64,000 nucleotides of DNA from Pipra filicauda (taxonomy: Eukaryota > Chordata > Aves > Passeriformes > Pipridae), in assembly GCF_003945595.2 (NCBI RefSeq), contig NW_024104453.1, positions 1 to 64,000 of the forward strand, read 5' to 3'. The notes beneath the pieces are model-generated. The model did not search any database. It worked only from the letters and a program-made list of their open reading frames with translations, and was not told the origin of the DNA. This document shows positions 1-11,900 of the stretch, in pieces. A program made the position numbers and the translations under genes. Position 1 is the stretch's first letter; every line of letters starts with the position of its first letter.

Positions 1-1356
1 CATCAACACAGAAATTTCCTATTAGGAACCAGAAATGCTCCAATACCAGCTCTAGCAGGGCTCCTGCTGCTCACATTGAGCAGTAAAAGATGTGGAAAAC
101 AAGCTGTGCAGGATTGTTGGACAAATCTGTGCCTACAGCACAAGGAGCTTGTGGGGACTGAGCTGTGGGGACTGAGTTTATGGGGACTTCCTGTGCTGTG
201 TCCCCAAACAGCACTGAGGGGGTTGGGGGGGGTGGATATCAGAGATAAAGGGAAAAAGGACCATCTCTGTTATGGGAATGGCCAGTATGGACCTCGAGAA
301 ATGCTGGTGGGAAGATGCTGGAGCAGTGGTGTAAATCCTGTGTGCAGCCAGCCTGTCGTGCTGCTGCAGAGGCTCTGGGACGTGGAGGCAGCAATTCCCA
401 GCTGGCTCTGCTGCCCTGGCTTTGTGATCACTGATGCCAACGTGAAATGTTCCCAGCTCTCACCAGCTCCTCCTTCCAGCAACTCCTTTTGCTGGTGGAA
501 GTAAAGAGATATATTTGCTGGTGGAAATAAGAGGTGCACAGCAGCTGTGGAGATGGGGCCTCTGCATTCAGGATTCTCATGGCATTTTAGAACGTGGTTT
601 CACCAATGACTGGTGTTTAAATCTGTGCTGCTGCTGGAAAAGGGGGCAGGAAAAGGGAGCTGTGCTGTGGGAGCCCTCCTCTGGTGCCAGCATGAGTGAG
701 GGGCTGAGGTGACAACACCCTTCCTGGGGGAGGAGGGCTGTGCTCTGTGCCAGGTGGCACAGAGGGAGAGAACAGGAAGGGTGACAGAATCTTGGGTTTA
801 ACCAGTCACGATGTCATAGCACTTTTACATGATATTTTTTGAGGGTAAAAAAAACCCCAGCTGAGCAGGGAATGGTCTTGGGGTGCTGCTGGTCTGCAGT
901 GGGCAGTGCTGGCACTGCTGGCCTCAGTTTCCCATCCAGGCCAGGAGATGTCTGCTCAGCTGCATGAGGTGCTCTGAGATCTCTGGGTGATGAATTGGCA
1001 CAGCAGGGGTGGGGGGAGAGGTAGAGATTTTTCCAAGCTCAGCTGCTGGGCTCAGTTACATCAGAATCGAGCTGCTGTACAGAGACACTTTGTCAGCACT
1101 GACAGCATCTTTTGCCTGTTTTTCCCCACTGCAGCCTCATGCCCTGGAAAGTGAGATGGAAAGGGAAGAGGAGTCTCTTCTGTGTGTGGCTGCTGATACC
1201 CCTGCAGACCCCTCTGACGTGGTGCTGGCCAGGAGTGAGATCCTCCACCCCCTCGGGCCCGGGGGGAGCAGAACCCCCTGGGCAGAGCCGTGGGGAGAGA
1301 ACTAGACTGGAAGGGCAGGTTTAAACTGCCAGAGGACAGGGTTAGATGGGACACAG

Positions 1357-1572
1357 GGAAGGAATTCTTGTCGGTGAGGGTGGGGAGGCCCTGGCACAGG
1401 GTGCCCAGAGAAGCTGTGGCTGCCCCATCCCTGGAAGTGTCCAAGGCCAGGTTGGAGGGGCTTGGAGCAACCCGGGATAGTGGAAGGTGTCCCTGCCCGT
1501 GGCAGGGGGTGGAACAGGATGAGCTTTACGGACCCTCCCAACCCAAACCACAGGAGGATTCTGTGATTCTGA
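1357..1572 (+). mobile_element. CR1 LINE 3' fragment
   Basis: The sequence matches the well-known avian CR1 3' end: GGCCCTGGCACAG, GAAGCTGTGGCTGCCCCATC, GGAAGGTGTCCCTGCCCGTG and the terminal ATTCTGTGATTCTGA. It is 5'-truncated, as most CR1 copies are. It lies upstream of ITPR3. Confidence 0.88.
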
Positions 1573-2089
1573 GTCTCCTCGGAGCACCAGGTGGCACTGT
1601 CCGACTTCCAACCGAGCTGAGCCGAGCCGGGCCGAGCCGGGGGACACGGACAGCGCCGGGTCCGGCTGCGGGGACAGCGGGGACAGCAGGGACAGGGCGC
1701 TGCGGGCCTGCAAGGCACCGTCTCAGCACAGACCAGAGGGGTTTTCCGTCCGCCTGCGGGTTTGGCACCCCGGGCAGTGCCGATGTCGGGTGGGTAACAC
1801 TTTAGAAAATCTGGTGCCTTCTGCAGCCAAACCCAGCACGTTCCAGGTGAGGTTATTGATGAAATAAGCCCAGTTTTGAGCCTCCCCTGTGAGAAGGCTG
1901 GCTCTGTGCTCCCTGCCTCAGTTTCCCCGTTCCTATGAGGGGTTCCATACCAGCTCCTTCCCTCTAAAGCACCTCATGGGTCAGTGCTAGACTTCTAAAT
2001 GCCTCTAAAATTTGGACTGGCAAGGGCTTTGGGCAGTATCAGACCAGGGCTGTGGAAACCCTCCATCCCCGTGGGGAGTTCCCCAGCCT

Positions 2090-3110
2090 GGCTCTCGCTT
2101 TAGCTGCCCTCAGTGTGAGTCGAGGGCAGCCGAGCGCCAGCACACTCCTCCCAAAGACGGGGACAGCCCGGGAGGGAGGAAAACGCGACTTCCTTCGCTC
2201 CCTGCACAGGAAGAGCACGTCTGGAGGTGGGGAGGGGGTTCTGTGCCCTCACTGCCCGCCGGGCACGTCTGCAGGGGGGTCACCTCAGCATCCCCGCCTC
2301 CCGCGGGGCCAGATGTGCTGGCGCGTCTTCGGGAGCCGCATCCGGGGGTGGGAAACTCCCCAGTAAGGTTGGGAAGCGGAGCGTGGGGGCGGGTTTTGTC
2401 TCGCCCGGGCGTTCCACCGGGCTGTTCTCCCTCCGTGCTCGGCTCCGCAGCGCGTGGGCAGGGCGGGCTCGGAGCGCTTTGGAACGCAGCCGGAGTTCAG
2501 GAGATGCTTCTCCCCGCGACCCCTCTGCCATGAGCTCCGCGATCCCGGGGCCGCACAGAAGCTCCTTTCAGCCCCCGAGGGGTGTCTGGGAACAGATGCC
2601 GATTCATGAGCGCGGCTCCAGGGCAGATAGAGGCAGGGACGTTCCTGGCGCGGCTCCCGGAGCCGCAGCCCCTGGGAATTGCTGGTGTCCGGCTTCTCCG
2701 GGGCAGCAAAGGGGGCTGGAGGCCAGGGGGTGCCGGCAGCTGGGGGTGCCAGCTCAGCCCTGCTCCGTGCCCTGCGTGTGCCGCGGGGAGCGGGTCCAGC
2801 CCCGGCCGGGGGTGCCGGGGGTACCCAGAGCCCCGTGCCCGCCACAGGGCCCCGTTTGGGGCACGGGGCAGCCCCGGGAGCCCTGCCAGGGTGGGAACGG
2901 GCACCAGGGCAGGGAGGGGGTGGGGAGGGGGGTGGCGGTGCCACTCCGTGTCAGCCACTTCGGTCCCTGAGGTGCATCCTTCCCTCCCCAGATCCAGCTC
3001 CTGGGGGAGGCGGGAGCAGCTCCGGACGGACCGGCAGCCCCCAGGGCAGGGAGAGCTCAGCGCTGCTGCTGCACTCCCCATCCCGGTACCGGCCGAACGG
3101 CTCCTCAGCT
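2090..3110. promoter_or_regulatory. Isolated CpG-rich patch (candidate CpG island)
   Basis: About 1 kb has dense CG dinucleotides and GC boxes such as GGGGGCGGG near 2388, unlike the flanking sequence. It is about 11 kb upstream of the ITPR3 start codon and has no recognisable gene beside it. It could be the promoter of an unannotated or non-coding transcript on either strand, a distal ITPR3 promoter, or simply GC-rich microchromosome background. Confidence 0.35.
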
Positions 3111-3257
3111 CCAGCTCTGTCCTCTTCTTTTCCATCTGCTTAACGAACATACCACGTTTTCCTTTTTCCTTTCCCCTTTCCTGTTCCCCGGGAAGGACCT
3201 TTCAGTCTCACCCGCCCGACTGCCATGGCCTGGCTTTGGTTTGAAGTTTTTATTATT

Positions 3258-3259
<2 letters not shown>

Positions 3260-3313
<54 letters not shown>
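3260..3313. repeat. Homopolymer run of 54 T
   Basis: There are 54 consecutive T bases, followed by AGATTAAGC. No adjoining SINE or processed-pseudogene body was recognised. Its length may be unreliable in assembly. Confidence 0.95.
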
Positions 3314-3316
<3 letters not shown>

Positions 3317-3639
3317 TTAAGCATTTAGTGTGACTAAAATGTTCTCACTTCTCCCTCTGATTATTCACTTTCCTTTATTAAACTGTTCTGCGCTGAATTA
3401 CCTTTCCTCCTTTCCCAACCCTTCCACCCTCCAGCTTTTTCATTATTTATTCTCCGTGGCTTTTAAGGTTTTTATTTATTAATTTCTGGGTAAGAAGAGG
3501 CCTCTGCCTCTGTTCCCCACATACTGTAAAAGGACCGGTGGGATCAGTTTGGCTGGGGGTGATCTCCATCCCCGGGGGCTAAAGCCAACCTCTGACAGAG
3601 GTATTGGAGGGGGGTTGGAGTTCTGTCCTTGTGGGCTGG

Positions 3640-3783
3640 AGAACCTGTGGCTGCCCCATCCCTGGAGGCGTCCAAGGCCAGGTTGGACGGGGTTGGAGCA
3701 GCCTGGGCCAGTGGAAGGTGTCCCTGCCCGTGGCAGGGGGTGCAATGAGATGGTTGTTAAGGTCCTTTCCAATCCAAACTATG
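3640..3783 (+). mobile_element. CR1 LINE 3' fragment
   Basis: It contains the CR1 segments TGTGGCTGCCCCATCCCTGG, GTCCAAGGCCAGGTTGGACG and GGAAGGTGTCCCTGCCCGTG, and ends near CCAATCCAAACTATGA. It is more diverged than the copy at 7638. Confidence 0.82.
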
Positions 3784-5650
3784 AGGTGCCCCTTCATTTT
3801 CCCTTGGGTGCAGGGAGGAGGTGTCCCGGTCCTGCACCCTCAGCCCATCCCATGCCCTGCCCGTGCTGGGCAGCACCAGGCTCCTGCACCCTGAGCCCGC
3901 AGTGGTTCCCAGCCCCGCGGTCACGGGCTGGAGGAGCTGCTGGCAGCCCAGCCCCTGCTAATCTGGGAATTGTATGCCAGGAAGCACACACCCAGCCGAC
4001 CTGCCCGGGACACGGCCGGCAGTGAAGGCTGCAGCACTCCCAGGGCTTCCCTCTGCGCTCCTCAGGGCTCTGTGGGAGCCGTCCTGAGGCCTCGCCGGGT
4101 CCCTCCCCACGCCCGCCCGGGGAGAGTTTGGTTCTGCCAGGAGGGGATGGGGCTCCTGGCACAGCGTGGGATGCTCTCACAGCCACCTCATGCTCCTGCC
4201 CATCTCTGGGCCACACCACAGAATGGGGATGTAGCACCTAAGCCCGTGAAACCAGGGCTGTGAGAGAGATGCACTCCCTGACCACCTCTGGGGTGTTTAT
4301 TTTGGACTCAGCAATGGCAAATTAACACGGGCATCGTTACTTTCCTGCCGATGCAGAGCCACTCTGGCAATAGACCCTGCCCACAATGCCTTCCTGGGTA
4401 ACAAAACTGTGTCCTTGACACATCCTTAGAAGCCTTGAGCTCCAAATAGACTTCACTTCTGTGCAAAACCGCCCGAGATTTCCCAAAGCAAAGGACTATA
4501 TAAAATGTGGGTATTATTAGCACTCGGCCTCTGCCAGGGCAAGTGTCAAACACCACGGAGGTGTCAGGAGGAAGGGTTTGCCTCGGCTGAGTCACTGCAG
4601 GGCAGCTCCTTTCAGGGTTATGTGCATCTCTGAGGGAAGCAGCTGCTGCCCTCTGCTAAACGGGGTCTGGCAGGGGCAGCCAGTCATTTCCACAGCATCC
4701 CAGCATCCCTGTGGGATATGGAGACACTGCCCTGGGCTGGCCTTGGCAATGCCAGGTCAGGCTGGCAGGGATGGGCTCGGGGAGCTGCTCTGCCCTCTGA
4801 GAGCACTTGTCACCCTGACAAGGTTCACGTGATGCTCCCACATCCTGCTCGCTGTATTTTAAGGTTGTTTACAAACACCAGCATGGTTCGAGAGCAGGGG
4901 AAGCTGCTCACAAATCGTGTGAGCTGAAGAGCCCCTGCCAACCTCGCTGGCTTCCCCTACACTGATGGAGAATGGGATCCAGAGCTGGAGTGCTCTGGCT
5001 GTTCTGGCTCTCCCAGCTGTGGAGATGGATGGGCTGGTGGCACTGCTCCAGCACTGGGAGCTCAGTGCCATTGCCATCATCCTGCTCTTGGCTGCAGCCT
5101 CGTCCTGGGACACGGGGGCTTGTTCTGCTCACTCTGCACCTTTGCAGTGCCACAAAGCCCCGGTCGTGGCCTCCTCTGGGCACGATGCTGCACCAACACA
5201 GAGGGAAAGAGATGGCTGGGGCCTGGAATAACGTCCGGGCTGAGATTTCCAGGGCTCACGGAGCTGTTGTAAAGTTGCAAATTACAAATGTGAGCCACTC
5301 GGATATTCCAGTGATCCGAGCCAACAGAACAGAATATTTTAAATGAAATATTCATGGGGATCCTCAGCCTGTGAAAGCGATAGAGCTCTGCTGCTTTCTG
5401 TGGACTCACACTAATTTATTTTTTATTATGACCCATTTGTATGATGATGGGGCCGGGAGGCTCCAGGCGGTCGCCTCCAGCTGCAGATCCCGTTATTTCA
5501 GGTGCTCCAAAAGCACAGAACAGCTCCACAATCTGTGCCCCACATTTGAAACCGCTAAGGATGTAGCCTGGTATTTGTGACACAACAAACCTGCTCTCTG
5601 GCACAGGCGGCAGTTCCTCCCTGCCCCGGCAGCTTGGGCAGGACACAGGG

Positions 5651-5862
5651 TCCCCTGTGTGCCCCTGGCATCACCCTGGGGCTGTGGGTCCCCTGTGTGC
5701 CCCTGGCATCACCCTGGGGCTGTGGGTCCCCTGTGTGCCCCTGGCATCACCCTGGGGCTGTGGGTCCCCTCTGTGCCCCTGGCATCACCCTGGGGCTGTG
5801 GGTCCCCTCTGTGCCCCTGGCATCACCCTGGGGCTGTGGGGTCCCCTCTGTGCCCCTGGGAT
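5651..5862. repeat. 38-bp minisatellite, about 5.5 copies
   Basis: The repeat (TCCCCTGTGTGCCCCTGGCA... through GGGCTGTGGG) recurs at 5651, 5689, 5727, 5765, 5803 and 5842. Spacing is 38 bases, with 39 at the last step. Copies differ only by a GTGTG or CTGTG variant. Confidence 0.95.
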
Positions 5863-6203
5863 GGCTCCTCTGTGCCGCTGGGATCGCTCTGGCTGGGGAA
5901 GGGATTGCCACAGAACCAACAAAGGGCACTCACAGCCCCGCACCAGACGGGAGGAATATTTGCCAAACAAAGACTTTATTTTCAAGGAAATCCTCTGACT
6001 TCTGCATGGAAGAGAGAAATGATTCAAGCCCTGGCGCAGGCGGCCCAGGAGCCGTGGGTAGGAAATTCTCCTGTCACGGGCTGAGGTTCTGCTGCAGCCG
6101 CAGTGGGAACAAGGGCTGCTTTTCCAGGCAGATTTCATTCCTGCTTTACTTTGGGGAATGATTCGAAACCCTTTGTGAGTGTGGGCTACGGACACACCTA
6201 TTT

Positions 6204-6312
6204 CATCCCTGGAAGTGTTCAAGGCCAGGTTGGAGCAAACTGGTCTCGAGGAAGGTGTCCCTGCCCTTGGCAGAGGGTGGAACTGGATGGGCTTTTAGGT
6301 CCACCCAACCTG
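6204..6312 (+). mobile_element. Short CR1 LINE 3' fragment
   Basis: CATCCCTGGAAGTGTTCAAG, GGAAGGTGTCCCTGCCCTTG and the 3' GGTCCACCCAACC segment are recognisable. Part of the middle is deleted relative to other copies. Confidence 0.75.
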
Positions 6313-7637
6313 GCCTGGAATGCTTCCTGGGATGGGGCATCCACAGCTGCTGCATCCATGCAGCTGTCTCTGCTGCAGCTCAGAAAACAGCTTTGGGCCC
6401 TGGTGGTGGGATATAAAATATGATATAATGTTACCTATAATTTTTAAAGCCAGCTCTGGCCCTACAAATAAAACACTTCTGTGGTTCCCTTTTTCTCTCC
6501 CAGCTCTAAACTCTGCCCAGCTCTGGCTCTTCCCTCCCGGCCTGTGACTGTCCTGGTTTATGGCACCGTCACCACCTCCCGACTGATTTACATGTCAAGC
6601 CAGTAAACAGCGGCTCCCACCCTCCCTGTCCCTCATCCCGCGCTCGTGGCTCGGGGTGACTCAGCAGCACGGAGCACAAACATGACTAACTCTTCCCTCC
6701 ACAACACACAGGGATTTTGGGTCTTTGTTCAGCGCGTTTCTCTGTGCCGGTGGAAGCTGCCTCGGGACCGCCCTGGCACAGGCGGTGACTCATCCCGAGG
6801 TGATTCCGGGTCCTCCAGCGTTGCTCCCGCACCGATCCTGCTGCAGGAGCAGGGGCTGGAGAGGAGCTGGAGCAGAGCACAGGGCTGGGCTGGGAGCAGG
6901 GGGAGCAGCTTCCTCCTGCCCTCCCCGAGCCCGGCGCTCCCTCCATCACACCCAGCACGTTGTTCTCGGAACTGGACGTGGCCGGTCCCTTGAAATCGGA
7001 TCCCAGGCTGGGTATTGCCCATCCTCCCGGTGCTGCCGGGGCCGACTCCTCCCCAGCAGGTTTTGGACCCGCTTTAGGGTTTGTTCACTGCTGCTGGGGT
7101 TCACATCCAGCCTCTCTTCACTCTCCTGCATGACGGGATGGGAGGATGCCCCTCACCTGGGAGGGACACCCGTCATCAGGAGGGTGGAAATGTGTCCCAT
7201 GAGGGACTGTTACCTCACACCCCGTCATTCCTTAGCAAATTTTAAGCGGGAAGAAACCGAGAGCCCAAATCTTTGGTCCAGCATCACCCAGGTGTGTGTG
7301 GGCAGGTGAACCCATCCTGGCCCCTTAATTGCAGTGGTGGGTGGAGGTTTAAAAGGGAGGGAGTCAGCTGGGGAGGGTCATTTCCCAGGGGTGGTTTCCT
7401 TCCCACAGCTCTGGGGCCCCGGGGTCTGTGGAGCCTGACCATGGTGAGTCCTGCCCTGGGAATGCTCACGCCTGGGGGGCCTTTGGTTGGCAGGAGGCTC
7501 GTCTGGGGTTTGCTCTGGCTGTCTACAGACCCTGGGTCAGGGCACACCCTGCTCCCTGCACTCACCTCCCAGCAGTCTGCACTGTACCTGGTCCCCAGTT
7601 TGAGGTGACAGTAAATATATAAACAGAAGGAATAATA

Positions 7638-7834
7638 CAGAAGAAATCCTTCCCTGTGAGGGTGGGGAGGCCCTGGCACAGGTTGCCCAGAGAAGCTGTG
7701 GCTGCCCCATCCCTGGAAGTGTCCAAGGCCAGGTTGGATGGGGCTTGTGGAAGGTGTCCCTGCCTGTGGCAGGGGATGGGACTGGGTGGGCTTTAAGGTC
7801 CCTTCCAACCCCAATGATTCCATGATTCTGTGAC
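7638..7834 (+). mobile_element. CR1 LINE 3' fragment
   Basis: This is a clear CR1 3' end, from AAATCCTTCCCTGTGAGGGT through GAAGCTGTGGCTGCCCCATC to ATGATTCCATGATTCTGTG. The minus-strand 298-codon open frame at 7284-8180 crosses this element and is not a gene. Confidence 0.88.
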
Positions 7835-8837
7835 AGTGGGCTGCACCAGGTGCCTGGACAGCCCTCACTTGCCTGGCTGGGATGGGGGTACAGCAGGGCA
7901 TGGGATCCCCTCCCATGGGGTGAACAGCAATAACCTGAGTGTGTCCTGTGACCTGGGAGCAGGAGCCCCTGTGCTGCAGCCCAGCACCCCTTGTCCTTCC
8001 ATTGCCACACCGAGGGAGCCCAGGACACTGCTGGAGGGGGGGGGGGTCTGCCCACTCCTGTGCCCCACACTCCAAGGGGAGCAGCCTCTGCCTGTCCCCC
8101 ATCCCTTGAGATGTGACCACTGTGGCAGAGGCAGTGGCCTGTCCCCACCTGGGAGGCAGCTGGTCCTGGCCCTGGGCCACCTGGTTACCCAGCCTGTCAC
8201 TCAGCAGGAAGGTGTGTGGTGTGCTCAGCCAAGGCTGTAATTAGGTTGATTGGCACTAACTTACCTTAAAAAGCTGGGGAGGAGGGAGGAACTGCAGCTC
8301 AGCCATTTCATGTGGAACTTTACAGGGAGAGATGGAGCCTGGGCAGGGCTGCAGTGGGACCCAGCTCCTCTGTCCCTTCTCCCTGTGACATTCCCGCAGG
8401 ACCCTGCGCCCTCCGGACCAGACCACCCCCAGGAGGAGCTGGAACGGGGGCAGTCGTGTCCTGCTTTTAGTCAGCCTGGCAAAGCGTGCCCACAGCCCCA
8501 CTGGAGGCAGAGGATGGAGCAGAGCCTGCCCTGGTGCCAGCAGTGCTCAGTGGGCACCATGCCCAGCCCGGGCTGTGGCTGGGCAGCGTTTCCCGATGGG
8601 ATGTGCTGCTCGTTCAGGCTGAGTGCTGAGCATGGGCTGGGCGAGGGGCCTCCATGGACCACTTGGGAGCAGAGGAAACACTCCTTGGCCAGGCAATCCA
8701 TCTCCAAAGAGCTGCTGAGAGGACAGGCTGTGCCACTGGCTCCTCTGGAGCTGCAGGGGCTGAGACACTCGGTGTGATCTGACTCCAGCCGTACTCGGGT
8801 CACTCTGGAGCTGGTGGCTGCTCAGGAAAATCCGCCC

Positions 8838-8950
8838 ACAGAAATCACAGACTGGTTTGGGTTGGAAGGGAGCTTAGAGCTCATCCTGTTCCAGCCCCTG
8901 CCACACCTTCTGCTAAATCAGGTTGCTCCAAGCCCCATCCAACATCCATA
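8838..8950 (-). mobile_element. CR1 LINE 3' fragment, inverted
   Basis: The plus strand shows the reverse complement of a CR1 3' end: AATCACAGACTGGTTTGGGT, TGGAAGGGAGCTTAGAGCTC and GTTGCTCCAAGCCCCATCC. Confidence 0.78.
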
Positions 8951-11900
8951 GTCTGGTCTGGGCCCTGCCCTGATGTGAAGAAGGGCTTGGGGGAATAACA
9001 GGAGGCTTTTCCCAGGATATAAATTGTGTGTGTCCTTTGGGGACGAGCCAGCAAAGATGTTAGTGATGGTCCCACCTGGGCATGGCTGCAGTGGGCAAAA
9101 ATCAGCTGATTTGGAGCAAAACAGTTGCACAGCTGTGGAGGAGCTTGCAGGGTGGCTGCACAGGGGTGACAGGTGAGGGGCAGGGCAGGGAGTGGCAGGG
9201 GAGCCAGGAGGGCTGGGCAATGCAAAACCTCATGCACGGAAGGGCTGGGAAATGGGAGATGAGGAATGGGGCTCTTCCCTCATCTGTTCTGCCACCGGCT
9301 GCCATCCCGGCCCGGGGTGAGGGTACAGCTGGCAGCCCCAACCCCTGCTCCACCTCCCAATTAACCCGTGTTTGCTTATTAGGGAAGTTACAAGCCTGTG
9401 CAAACACTTCCATTTGCTTTTGATAAAGTAAAGGTAGAAAAAACTCCTGCCCGTGAGGTGTGGCCAGGCCTGGCAGGCTGCTCTGGGTCTGGGTCATGCC
9501 AGGTCCAGGCTGCTGAGGGCCATCTGCCAAGGACAGAGCATCCCTCCCTGTCCCATGTCACCCAGTGGCTGTCCCCAGCCCCGCTGCTCTCCAGACAACC
9601 ACGGCGTTTGTCCCAAACCTGGCCCGGTGTCGCTAACGGCAACTGCTAATTGTTCTCTCGCTCTGTACTATATTTAATTCCCCACTATTATTTTTTCCCC
9701 TTTTAATCATAAAAAGCCTAAATTTCCCTCGGGGAAGGTTATTGGCTCAAGTGTGGAAATATACCTGTGCCTTGCACGGCGCTGAGCCACCGGGGCATTG
9801 GCTGTATTTTTAAATCCAAGTACAAAGTGTCTCTGGTGCCAGTGTCGTTTAACCCTTCCCGGGAGGGAGAGTGGGAATGGGGGATCCTTCCCCTCTCCTC
9901 AGCTCCTGCTGCTCGCCCTCAGAGCAGAATGAACCCACCCGTGGGCTTGGATGTGTGGATGGGAGCACGGGCAAGAAGCAAGTGTGGGAGTGCAGGAATC
10001 GCTCTGGTTTGTCCTATTTTCCTCTGGCACCCTCCTCTCTCTCACCGGGGTGAGACCCGCGTGGGCATCGCCCCGTGCGTGGAGAGGTCGGGCCGGGCAG
10101 GACCACGTGTGCCCCAGCACTGCCCCCTTCCCGGGCCACCTCCTGCCACCCCCGTGGGGACCGAGGCTCAGGTGCTCCGAGGTAACCCCGAGCCTCAATA
10201 CCTTTGAGGATGTGGGCCAAAGTCATCCAGTCTGAGAGCTATTTTGGGGGATGGTGGCTGCTCCCCGGAGGGGGTTGGCACAGCCCCAGTCGGAGGCGCC
10301 GGGCGCGGGCGGAGGCACAGATGGGACAGGCGGGAGGGAACTGCTCCTGTCTCCGCCGTTAATGAAGTCACCCGAGGGGGCTCAGCCCTGCCCCCACAGA
10401 CCTTGGGGCGCCTTTCAAGCGGCTGCTGGGGGGAGGTTTGGGTTTGCAGCTCGAGCAAAGCAGATTTGGGGTCTAACCCTCACTGCTGCCAGGTGTGTGT
10501 AGCACCTCCTGCACCAAAGGAGTGGTTCTGTTCAGTGGTAGCTGCTCTGGGCTCTGAAATTCTCACTCAGAAGGAGAAACAGGGTTGAAATAACCCTTTT
10601 TTGGCAGCTGTAGCTTGGGATCGGTCCTGCCCCAAGGCTGCTGCTCTCTGGGGTGGGAGGACTGGGCAGCAGCATGAAAGGCTCCACACAGAGCCCAGGC
10701 AGCCTTTGTGCTGGGTCTGTGGGCAGCAGCGGGGTCAGGGAACACCCAGAGCCAGCAGGACAAGGGGGAAAACTCTCCTCCTGGCCAAAGAATCCCCCTC
10801 CTCTGTGTGACCCTCAGCAGAGCTGTCTTGCTCCCTGCTCTGCTCAGCACAAGGGACTGAGTGTCTCCCTTCCTCCTCCTCAAACAAAGGCAGCTACAGT
10901 TCGTCTTCTCTTTCTTCTTCCAAGTGGTTTCACCCTTCAGTTCCCAGCCCTGCTTTGGGATGCCCGAGGAGACCCGTGCAGAAGCCAGAGGGGGCCCTGG
11001 CAGGACAGGGGGTTCTGCTGGGACAGCACAGCCCACCTGCCCCAGCCAGCACAGCCACTCCCGTCCTCTCCATCTGCCACAGTCTGCTCCCAAAGCATCA
11101 GGACAAACCTAAGCTCCAGGTGGGCTCCTGTCCAGCCCCAGACAATCCCACTGACCTGTTGGAGGGCTGTGGTGTGGTTGGGAAGCCAACACCAGCCCGC
11201 AGCAGGGAGTGCTGGCTGCCGGGCTCCCCGTGGGAAGGGCGGGCAGGTGAGGGGAGCTTTGCCAAAGGAGCATCCTGTGGGCAGGGAGGGGGCCCTGCAG
11301 CTTGAACAGTTGCCTGCAAAGGAGCAATTTCAGCATGTGAAAGGAATGTGGCTCCAACACTGCCAGAGATGGAGGCTGTGCCTCAGGGATAGGGATGTGC
11401 TGCCGGCCTGACTCACCGGCTGCCTCCCCGCAGCCGCTTCCTCTCCAGGAGGCAGAAACTCCCAATTTTTCTCTATCACATGGCTTAAAGTAGGGGGTGA
11501 GGAAGGAAACGCTCTTATTTTTAACTCTTGTGTCTCCCCAGGGCCTGGGGCCGAGCACTGGCCCAGTGAGGTGCCCCCCTGTGATGTGCCACGAGCTCCC
11601 AAGGCCAGGGCTCCCGCTCACCTGAGCACCGCGGGCTGTTTGCAGCTCCCCACGGTGTTCTGGGGCCTGAGCCCGTGCACAGAACGTCTCTGAAGGTTGG
11701 GAGCAGCCAAGGGACCCCGTGCAGGATGGGGACACGCAGGGTGGGCAGTGGGATGGCTCAGTGTGGTCACAGCTCCTTTGAGGGTGGCTGAGAGCGACTG
11801 AGCCACAGGGAAAATGCACTTTTTTCTTCCCTTGAAGCGACCAGCCCGTGCTGCTCTCTGTGTGCCACCTTAGTGGCAGGTGCTGGGGGTCCCTATTTGT

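Noticed and set aside
7284..8180. 298-codon minus-strand open frame upstream of ITPR3
   Set aside because: It runs antisense through a CR1 3' end and has no recognisable domain.
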